Positions 7,233-12,172 of a DNA stretch of 12,172 bases are shown one piece after another (position 1 is the stretch's first letter; each line of letters starts with the position of its first letter). Location of the stretch: assembly GCF_001557325.1 (NCBI RefSeq), contig NZ_LSJS01000297.1, positions 1 through 12,172 of the forward strand, written 5' to 3'. The position numbers and the translations under genes were made by a program. This DNA is from Erythrobacter donghaensis (GTDB taxonomy: Bacteria; Pseudomonadota; Alphaproteobacteria; Sphingomonadales; Sphingomonadaceae). The notes below the pieces were generated by a model. That model made no database searches. It was not told the origin of the DNA and saw only the letters and a list, made by a program, of their open reading frames with translations.

Positions 7233-7254
7233 GATAGTTACAATTGAAACCATC
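7233..7254. promoter_or_regulatory. MarR-type 22-bp imperfect palindrome, candidate hpd operator
   Basis: The two 11-bp halves are GATAGTTACAA and TTGAAACCATC. Compared with its own reverse complement, 18 of 22 positions agree, centred on CAATTG. This size and the AGTTnCAATTGnAACT-like core are typical of MarR-family repressor sites. On the minus strand it overlaps a plausible promoter: TTGCGG (7257-7262) as -35 and TAACTA (7235-7240) as -10, with 16 nt between them. Binding would block RNA polymerase ahead of hpd. MarR-type regulators responding to aromatic acids are common near homogentisate-pathway genes. The cognate regulator gene is not in this window. Confidence 0.55.
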
Positions 7255-7262
7255 TACCGCAA
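7235..7262 (-). promoter_or_regulatory. Putative hpd promoter
   Basis: Reading leftward, TTGCGG (7257-7262) and TAACTA (7235-7240) are 16 nt apart, giving a sigma-70-like arrangement 25 nt upstream of the hpd start. Transcription would begin about 7227-7229, leaving a short leader that contains the GGAGGGG ribosome site. The match to consensus is moderate. Read-through from the thiolase genes upstream is also possible, because the spacer is only 71 nt and holds no clear terminator. Confidence 0.35.
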
Positions 7263-7281
7263 AAGGCCGATTCGCGCAAGG

Positions 7282-8817
7282 TCAGGCCAACCGCCCCAGC
7301 GTCCGCCCGCGTCCGTCCTGCGAAAGCGAGAGGCGCTTGCCGAAGGGCGCACCGCTCTCGAAGGCCTCCGCGGTCGCCGCATGCAAGAGATCGGCATTGC
7401 CCACCACCCGCTCGCCAACGTCCGAGCGGCCGATGAAGATCGCCTCCGCCCCCTTGGGGCCGCGGTTGATGGTGTAGGTCTCGACCACCGCGCTCTCGAC
7501 CGGGCCGAACGCAAGCGGCACCTTGTCTTTCGCCTTGGGTAGCACTGTGAAGCGGTCGTTCGCGGACCAGTCGGCGGGCTCGGCCGAATAGATTCCGGTC
7601 GCATACTTGCTCATCCACCCGCCGTTCGCGCCGACCAGCGCGAAGCTGCCGCGGTCGGCGCGCACCCGCTGCACCGCCTCGGCGATGGCGTGGGCCGAGT
7701 AGTTGTTCCCCGCGCCGCCGAAGAACGGGAGCCCGCCGGTGAGGGTCAATCCGCGCGGGTCGTCCACCGATAGCCCGAAATGATCGCACTGGTTGAACAC
7801 CGGGATCGCGAAGCAGGAGTAGAAGTCGAGATAGGCGATGTCGCCGATCCCCTTGCCCGCCCGCGCCAGCGCCGCGTCAACGCTGGCGAGCGAGGCCGGG
7901 TTGCCCGCGAGGTCGGGCCGCTGCGAGAGCTTCAGTTCGGTCGCGGCGGTGACGGCGTGGATGTGGACCCACTTGTCTTGCCGAACGCCCAATTCGCGCG
8001 CCAGCCCCGCGCTCGCGACGATGATCGCGGCCGCCTGGTTCACCTGGTCGCGGGCGACCGTCATGCGCGGATAGGGCTCGGCGACGATGCGGTTGCGGTC
8101 GGTGACGGTGGCGAGGTCTTCTGCCGTGCGCTCGACCGGCGCGGCGGAGTGCGGGTTCGCCGCCGCCACCTTGGTGAAAGGCGCGAACAGCTTTCCGATT
8201 TCGAGCCGGTATTCCTCCAGCCCCATGCCCAGCTTAGCCCGCCGCGCATTCTCCGCCAGCGCATAGAGCGGGATCGCTCCGCTCGCGCCGTGGGCGAAGA
8301 GGACGGGCTCCATCAGCTCCTCGACGCCAAAACCCTGATCTTCGAAATCGCCCGGCACCTCTTCCGACCAGTCGGGGATCTCGCCCTTGGCGGTGAGCGC
8401 CAGCACGGTCGAGATCGCCTCGGAGCCGACGATCACCGCGCATTGGCTGGTGCCGCCTGCGATGGCCGAGGCGAATTCGCCCACCAGCTGCTGGTTGGTC
8501 TGCCCGCCGGTGGTGGTGAGGATCGCCCGCGCCGGGTTCGCGCCGACGCGCTTGGCAATCGCGCGGGGCACGTTGCTTGCCGCGCCGAACGGGGGCTTGC
8601 GGTCGGGCCGCGACATCTCGAAGGCGCGGATCGCGGCGAGGGTGTCGATCGCGCCCGCGACGTCACCCTGCGCGCCGCTGTCCGCAATCGCCGCCGCCAG
8701 CGCCCGCCCGGCGAGGTCCATGTAGGAGAGGGCCTCGTAGCCGGGCTCGCCGACCCTCTCCGAATACTGCCCCACGCCGATGATGACGGGGGTGTTGTCA
8801 GCGACGTCAGTCGACAA
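7282..8817 (-). CDS. Thiolase-like protein (acetyl-CoA acetyltransferase family, no N-terminal nucleophilic Cys)
   Basis: A 511-residue thiolase-fold protein, about 100 residues longer than ordinary thiolases. The start of the fold is TPVIIGVGQYSER, and the halves are joined through YLDFYSCFAIPVFNQCDHFGL. The C-terminal signature is GGLPFFGGAGNNYSAHAIAEAV followed by LVGANGGWMSKYATGIYS. Where biosynthetic and degradative thiolases have the acylated Cys, this one reads ILTTTGGQTNQQ (residues 99-110) with no Cys. The C-terminal Cys-x-Gly is also replaced by NGG. This agrees with the SCP2-like thiolase-like proteins often annotated as acetyl-CoA acetyltransferase, whose activity is unsettled. 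The start is TTG at 8817, overlapping the upstream thiolase stop by 11 nt. No in-frame ATG occurs before residue 33, which would remove the first strand. The C-terminal about 100 residues may be an extra small beta domain. Confidence 0.87.
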   Translation of the reverse strand: MSTDVADNTPVIIGVGQYSERVGEPGYEALSYMDLAGRALAAAIADSGAQGDVAGAIDTLAAIRAFEMSRPDRKPPFGAASNVPRAIAKRVGANPARAILTTTGGQTNQQLVGEFASAIAGGTSQCAVIVGSEAISTVLALTAKGEIPDWSEEVPGDFEDQGFGVEELMEPVLFAHGASGAIPLYALAENARRAKLGMGLEEYRLEIGKLFAPFTKVAAANPHSAAPVERTAEDLATVTDRNRIVAEPYPRMTVARDQVNQAAAIIVASAGLARELGVRQDKWVHIHAVTAATELKLSQRPDLAGNPASLASVDAALARAGKGIGDIAYLDFYSCFAIPVFNQCDHFGLSVDDPRGLTLTGGLPFFGGAGNNYSAHAIAEAVQRVRADRGSFALVGANGGWMSKYATGIYSAEPADWSANDRFTVLPKAKDKVPLAFGPVESAVVETYTINRGPKGAEAIFIGRSDVGERVVGNADLLHAATAEAFESGAPFGKRLSLSQDGRGRTLGRLA

Positions 8818-10075
8818 AGTCTTCGACCCGCTCGACGATGATCGCCGGGGCCATGCCGCCCGCCGCGCACATCGTCACGAGGCCATAGCGACCGCCGCGA
8901 CGTTCGAGTTCGTCGACGATGGTGCCGATCAGGATCGAGCCGGTCGCGCCGATCGGGTGGCCCAAGGCGATCGAGCCGCCGTTGACGTTGACCTTGTCCC
9001 AATCGAGCGCGAGATCGCGAACGAACTTGGCGGCGACCACCGCGAAGGCCTCATTGATTTCGAAAAGGTCGATGTCGTCGGTGGTCAGCCCGGCCTTGGC
9101 CAGCACCTTCTTCGCCGCCGGGACCGGAGCGTTGAGCATCAGCGTCGGATCATCGCCCATGTTGGCGGTGGCGACGATGCGGGCGCGGGGCTTCAACCCG
9201 TGCTTCTGCGCATAGTCCTTCGAGGTGATCAGCACCGCCGCAGCGCCGTCCACCACGCCCGACGAATTGCCCGCATGGTGGAAGTGCTGGATCTCGAGGT
9301 CGGGATACTTCTGGTTGATGAGCTTGCGGAAGGTCGTGCCTGCCTCGTCGAGCGGAACGTCGGCGATCTTGGGGAAGGCCGGTTCCAGCTTGGCGAGGTC
9401 TTCCATGGTGGTCTGCGGGCGCGGGTATTCCTCGCGGTCGAGGATGACCGTGCCGTCATCGGCCACCACCGGCACCACCGACTTGGCGAAACGCCCCTCG
9501 CTGATCGCCTCAGCTGCGCGCTGCTGCGAACGGTAGCCGACTTCGTCGAGTTCCTCGCGGGTGAAGCCCTCCATCGACGCGATGGCATCGCCGCAGATGC
9601 CCTGGTGCGACTGCGGGTGCACCGCCTGCAAGCGCTCGTTGTAGCTGCCCATCATCGGCGGCTTGATCCCGGCGCGCATCTTCTCCTGGCTCATCGCGGC
9701 GGTGAGGCTCATCATCTCGGTGCCCCCGGCGACGACGCAATCCTCCATCCCGCTCATCACCTGCGCGGCGGCGAGCGCGACGCTGGTGATCCCGCCGCCA
9801 CAGAAGCGGTCGAGCGTGGTGCCGCTGGAGGTGATGTCGTAGCCCGCGTCGAGCGCGGCCATGCGCCCCATGTCGCCCGCCTGCATCCCGTCCTGCGTGC
9901 TCACCGACCAGATCACGTCACCGACCGTTGTAGTGTCGAGATCGTTGCGGTCCTTGATCGCCTTCAGCACGGTCGCGGCCAAGTGCTGCGGGTGGCACGC
10001 GGCGAGCGCGCCCTTGCCCTGCTTGCCGATCCCGCGCGGGGTGCGGACGGCGTCGATGATGTAGGCTTCGGCCAT
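8807..10075 (-). CDS. Acetyl-CoA C-acyltransferase (beta-ketothiolase)
   Basis: A complete 422-residue thiolase with all catalytic elements. The nucleophile is Cys92 in TLDRFCGGGITSVA, the histidine is near residue 373 in GGSIALGHPIGATG, and the second Cys is near 403 in TMCAAGGMAPA. DIDLFEINEAFAVV carries the conserved Asn-Glu-Ala-Phe. It cleaves 3-ketoacyl-CoA with CoA to release acetyl-CoA, or runs in reverse. The neighbouring enoyl-CoA hydratase and acyl-CoA dehydrogenase point to the degradative role. The ATG at 10075 has a GGAGAGG ribosome site 7 nt away; an in-frame TTG at 10165 was not used because it would run through the regulatory spacer. Substrate chain length cannot be judged from the sequence. 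Confidence 0.95.
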   Translation of the reverse strand: MAEAYIIDAVRTPRGIGKQGKGALAACHPQHLAATVLKAIKDRNDLDTTTVGDVIWSVSTQDGMQAGDMGRMAALDAGYDITSSGTTLDRFCGGGITSVALAAAQVMSGMEDCVVAGGTEMMSLTAAMSQEKMRAGIKPPMMGSYNERLQAVHPQSHQGICGDAIASMEGFTREELDEVGYRSQQRAAEAISEGRFAKSVVPVVADDGTVILDREEYPRPQTTMEDLAKLEPAFPKIADVPLDEAGTTFRKLINQKYPDLEIQHFHHAGNSSGVVDGAAAVLITSKDYAQKHGLKPRARIVATANMGDDPTLMLNAPVPAAKKVLAKAGLTTDDIDLFEINEAFAVVAAKFVRDLALDWDKVNVNGGSIALGHPIGATGSILIGTIVDELERRGGRYGLVTMCAAGGMAPAIIVERVEDFVD

Positions 10076-10146
10076 GGTGATCCTCTCCGTTTCTAGCGAA
10101 ATTGCGGTTGACGCGTCCGTAAACCCACTGCACCACTCGCACAAGA

Positions 10147-10166
10147 ATTGCGTTTCGAAACGCAAT
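10147..10166. promoter_or_regulatory. Perfect 20-bp palindrome, candidate operator between divergent beta-oxidation genes
   Basis: The sequence ATTGCGTTTCGAAACGCAAT is identical to its reverse complement over all 20 bp. It lies in the 117-nt spacer between the leftward thiolase (start 10075) and the rightward enoyl-CoA hydratase (start 10193), 26 nt before the latter. Position and perfect symmetry suggest a TetR- or GntR-like dimeric repressor site, possibly one sensing acyl-CoA; the regulator is not in the window. A second, weaker inverted repeat TTTC-TAGC-GAAA at 10090-10101 lies near the thiolase ribosome site and repeats the TTTC/GAAA core in looser form. No clear -35/-10 pair could be assigned on either strand. 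Confidence 0.6.
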
Positions 10167-10192
10167 CACATTTTCGATAGGGAGAGATTCGA

Positions 10193-10966
10193 GTGAGCGA
10201 GACCACCGCACCCGAAGTGCTGACCGCGGTCGAGGACGGCGTCCTCATCGTCACCATCAACCGCCCCGAGGCGAAGAACGCCATGAGCAAGGCCGCGGCC
10301 GAAGGGATCGCGGCGGCGATGGACCGGCTCGATGCCGAGGACGACCTCAGGGTGGGCATCCTCACCGGCGCGGGCGGCACCTTCTGCTCGGGGATGGATC
10401 TGAAGGGCTTCCTGCGCGGCGAATCTCCTACGGTGGAAGGCCGTGGCTTCGGCGGCGTGGTGCAGGCCCCGCCCAAGAAGCCGCTGATCGCCGCGGTGGA
10501 GGGCTATGCGCTGGCGGGCGGCCTCGAGCTGATGATCGCCTGCGACCTCGTGGTCGCCAACGCGAACGCCAAGTTCGGCATTCCCGAAGTGAAGCGCGGT
10601 CTGGTGGCGGCAGCGGGCGGCGTGATGATGCTCCCCGACCAGATCCCCGAGCGGATCGCGATGGAGCTGGCGCTGACCGGCGATTTCATCGACGCGCCCC
10701 GCGCCTTCCAGCTCGGCCTGATCAACGAAGTGACCGAGGGCAGCGCGCTCGATGCGGCCAAGGCGCTCGCAGGCCGGATCGCCGCCAACGGGCCGCTGGC
10801 CGTGCGCGTCTCGAAGCAGGTGATGAAGGAATCGCGCGGCTGGGCGATGGAGGAGCGCTACGCGAAGCAGGGCCAGCTGATCGGCCCCGTCTTCGTCAGC
10901 CACGACGCCCGCGAAGGCGCCGCCGCCTTTGCCGAAAAGCGCAAGCCCAACTGGACGGGGAAGTAA
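10193..10966 (+). CDS. Enoyl-CoA hydratase (crotonase family)
   Basis: A 257-residue crotonase-fold enzyme that hydrates 2-trans-enoyl-CoA to 3-hydroxyacyl-CoA in beta-oxidation. The N-terminal INRPEAKNAMS motif, the oxyanion-hole segments GTFCSGMDLKGF and GYALAGGLELMIACD, and both catalytic glutamates are present. The glutamates are Glu112 in GGLELMIACD and Glu132 in FGIPEVKRG, equivalent to Glu144 and Glu164 of the rat enzyme. Hydratase activity is therefore more likely than an isomerase-only role. The start is GTG at 10193, supported by GGGAGAG at 10180-10186; SETTAPEVL follows. The stop is 4 nt before the acyl-CoA dehydrogenase ATG, so the two form an operon. Substrate range is unknown. 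Confidence 0.94.
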   Translation: MSETTAPEVLTAVEDGVLIVTINRPEAKNAMSKAAAEGIAAAMDRLDAEDDLRVGILTGAGGTFCSGMDLKGFLRGESPTVEGRGFGGVVQAPPKKPLIAAVEGYALAGGLELMIACDLVVANANAKFGIPEVKRGLVAAAGGVMMLPDQIPERIAMELALTGDFIDAPRAFQLGLINEVTEGSALDAAKALAGRIAANGPLAVRVSKQVMKESRGWAMEERYAKQGQLIGPVFVSHDAREGAAAFAEKRKPNWTGK

Positions 10967-10970
10967 GACA

Positions 10971-12134
10971 ATGTCGGTTCTCAACGTGCCTCAGCCCGCC
11001 TTCATGGAAGACGAGGAAATCGCCATTTTCGCCGACGCGGTCGGCAAGTTCTACCAGCAGCACGCCCCCCAGAAGCGTGTCGAGAAATGGCGCGAGGATG
11101 GCCAGGTGGAGCGCGAATTCTGGCGCGAGGCGGGCGCGGCGGGCCTGCTCGGCGTCTCGGTGCCGAGCGAGTACGGCGGCCATGGCGGAGACTTCCGCCA
11201 TGACCTCGTCGTGATCGACCAGCAGGCCAAGCACGGCGTGGACGGTTTCGCCGCCTCGCTCCACAACACCGTGATCCTGCCCTATCTGGTGCGCCACGGG
11301 ACCGAGGAGCAGAAGCAGAAATATCTGCCCCGCCTCGTCAGCGGCGATCTCGTCAGCGCGATCGCCATGACCGAGCCGGGCGTGGGCTCCGACCTCCAGT
11401 CGATCACCACCACCGCGGTCAAGGACGGCAACGGCTACCGCATCAGCGGCTCGAAGACCTATATCTCGAGCGGCCAGATCGCCGACTTCATCATCGTCGT
11501 CGCCAAGACCGATCCGAACGAGCGCGCCAAGGGCATCTCGCTGATGCTGCTCGAGACCGAGGGTGCCGAAGGCTTCCAGCGCGGGCGCAAGCTCGACAAG
11601 ATCGGGATGGACGCGGCCGACACCTCGGAGCTGTTCTTCGACAATGTCTTCGTGCCGGCCGAAAACGTGCTCGGCGGGGTCGAGGGCAAGGGCTTCTACC
11701 AGCTGATGGGCGAGCTGCCGCAGGAACGCCTGATCATCGCGGTCGGCGCGATCAACGGGATCGAGAAGGCGCTCGAGACCACGATGGACTACGTCAAGAA
11801 CCGCAAGGCCTTCGGCCAGACGATCTGGGATTTCCAGAACACGCAGTTCGTGATGGCCGACCTCAAGGCCCGCAGCACCGCCGCGCGCGTCTTCGTCAAC
11901 GACTGCATCGCGCGGCACCTGAAGGGCGAGCTCGATGTGGCGACGGCCTGCATGGCGAAGTACTGGGTGACCGAATTGCAGGGCGAAGTCGTCGACAAGT
12001 GCCTGCAGTTCCACGGCGGGGCCGGGTTTATCAACGACTACCCGATCGCCCGCATGTACCGCGACAGCCGCATCACCCGCATCTTCGGCGGCTCGAACGA
12101 GGTCATGAAGATGGTGATCGCGCGTTCGATGTAG
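10971..12134 (+). CDS. Acyl-CoA dehydrogenase, long-chain (LCAD)-like
   Basis: This 387-residue flavoprotein performs the first step of beta-oxidation, FAD-dependent alpha,beta-dehydrogenation of acyl-CoA. Family signatures are present: AIAMTEPGVGSDLQSI (FAD/substrate-binding), SGSKTYISSG, RKAFGQTIWDFQ, and QFHGGAGFINDYPIARMYRDSR near the C-terminus. At the position of the medium-chain catalytic Glu the sequence reads IFGGSNEVM, with Gly373. Long-chain and isovaleryl-type enzymes place the base in helix G instead, and ELPQERLIIA (Glu252) matches LCAD exactly in layout. A working enzyme is therefore expected, acting on longer or branched acyl-CoA. The ATG at 10971 is 4 nt after the hydratase stop; an in-frame ATG at 10929 lies inside that gene and was not chosen. 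The electron acceptor would be ETF, which is not encoded here. Confidence 0.95.
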   Translation: MSVLNVPQPAFMEDEEIAIFADAVGKFYQQHAPQKRVEKWREDGQVEREFWREAGAAGLLGVSVPSEYGGHGGDFRHDLVVIDQQAKHGVDGFAASLHNTVILPYLVRHGTEEQKQKYLPRLVSGDLVSAIAMTEPGVGSDLQSITTTAVKDGNGYRISGSKTYISSGQIADFIIVVAKTDPNERAKGISLMLLETEGAEGFQRGRKLDKIGMDAADTSELFFDNVFVPAENVLGGVEGKGFYQLMGELPQERLIIAVGAINGIEKALETTMDYVKNRKAFGQTIWDFQNTQFVMADLKARSTAARVFVNDCIARHLKGELDVATACMAKYWVTELQGEVVDKCLQFHGGAGFINDYPIARMYRDSRITRIFGGSNEVMKMVIARSM

Positions 12135-12156
12135 CGTGCCCGCCTCCGCGGGCACG
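12135..12156 (+). terminator. GC-rich hairpin after the acyl-CoA dehydrogenase gene
   Basis: CGTGCCCGC (12135-12143) and GCGGGCACG (12148-12156) are perfectly complementary around the 4-nt loop CTCC. The stem begins on the base right after the TAG stop. The following bases (TCCTCGGTGCTGTTCC) have no T-run, so it is a weak intrinsic terminator at best. It may instead protect the 3' end or act bidirectionally with a gene beyond the window. Confidence 0.5.
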
Positions 12157-12172
12157 TCCTCGGTGCTGTTCC

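Noticed and set aside
8780..10096. Open frame (438 codons) on the + strand opposite the thiolase
   Set aside because: The minus-strand thiolase has all catalytic motifs; this frame is Arg/His/Asp-rich without family signature.
10076..10165. N-terminal extension of the thiolase to a TTG at 10165
   Set aside because: The extension lacks thiolase homology and crosses the palindromic operator; ATG 10075 has a strong ribosome site and the standard MAEAYIIDAVRTP start.
10896..12155. Open frame (419 codons) on the - strand opposite the acyl-CoA dehydrogenase
   Set aside because: It is antisense to a clear acyl-CoA dehydrogenase, with no motif or ribosome site.
1..12172. CRISPR arrays, tRNA/rRNA genes, IS elements, prophage or integrase
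   Set aside because: I saw no regular repeat-spacer pattern, RNA-gene signature, transposase/integrase motif or terminal repeats; composition is uniform except for the AT-rich spacer at 581-608.

Overview
The window is about 12.2 kb of GC-rich, densely coding DNA. It most likely comes from an aerobic anoxygenic phototrophic alphaproteobacterium of the Erythrobacter/Porphyrobacter/sphingomonad type. The reasons are a bchE-bchJ bacteriochlorophyll gene pair, the base composition, and the strong GGAG-type ribosome binding sites. The species assignment is inference. No rRNA, tRNA, CRISPR array, IS element or transposase is visible, and no gene-free stretch exceeds about 180 bases.

Left part (1-3220): a TIR-domain gene runs leftward off the window edge. 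Facing away from it is a rightward run: an SPFH/band-7 membrane protein, a ribbon-helix-helix DNA-binding protein only 10 nt downstream, a small two-helix membrane protein, and a secreted protein resembling a pepsin/retropepsin fold without the catalytic Asp motif. The divergent spacer is unusually AT-rich and holds two interlocked GATAT-N7-ATATC inverted repeats offset by 11 bp. They are a plausible operator for the ribbon-helix-helix protein.

Middle part (3217-10075): every gene points left. Read in transcription order they are a beta-oxidation-type thiolase, a thiolase-like protein lacking the N-terminal nucleophilic Cys (11-nt overlap, TTG start), 4-hydroxyphenylpyruvate dioxygenase (hpd), a VOC/glyoxalase-fold protein (ATGA overlap with hpd), bchE (anaerobic Mg-protoporphyrin IX monomethyl ester cyclase) and bchJ (overlapping bchE). 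Thus tyrosine catabolism sits directly upstream of a detached two-gene piece of the bacteriochlorophyll pathway. A 22-bp imperfect MarR-type palindrome lies over the presumed hpd promoter. An FNR-like site (8 of 10 consensus positions) lies just upstream of bchE.

Right part (10076-12172): a divergent spacer with a perfect 20-bp palindrome separates the thiolase from a rightward enoyl-CoA hydratase and long-chain-type acyl-CoA dehydrogenase pair. Together with the thiolase these supply several steps of an acyl-CoA beta-oxidation cycle; no 3-hydroxyacyl-CoA dehydrogenase is in view. A 9-bp GC hairpin follows the last gene.

Most of the window is recognisable metabolism. The parts that deserve attention are the regulatory sites, the orphan bchEJ pair, and the two fold-without-catalytic-residue proteins. 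I do not see convincing evidence for a wholly new system.
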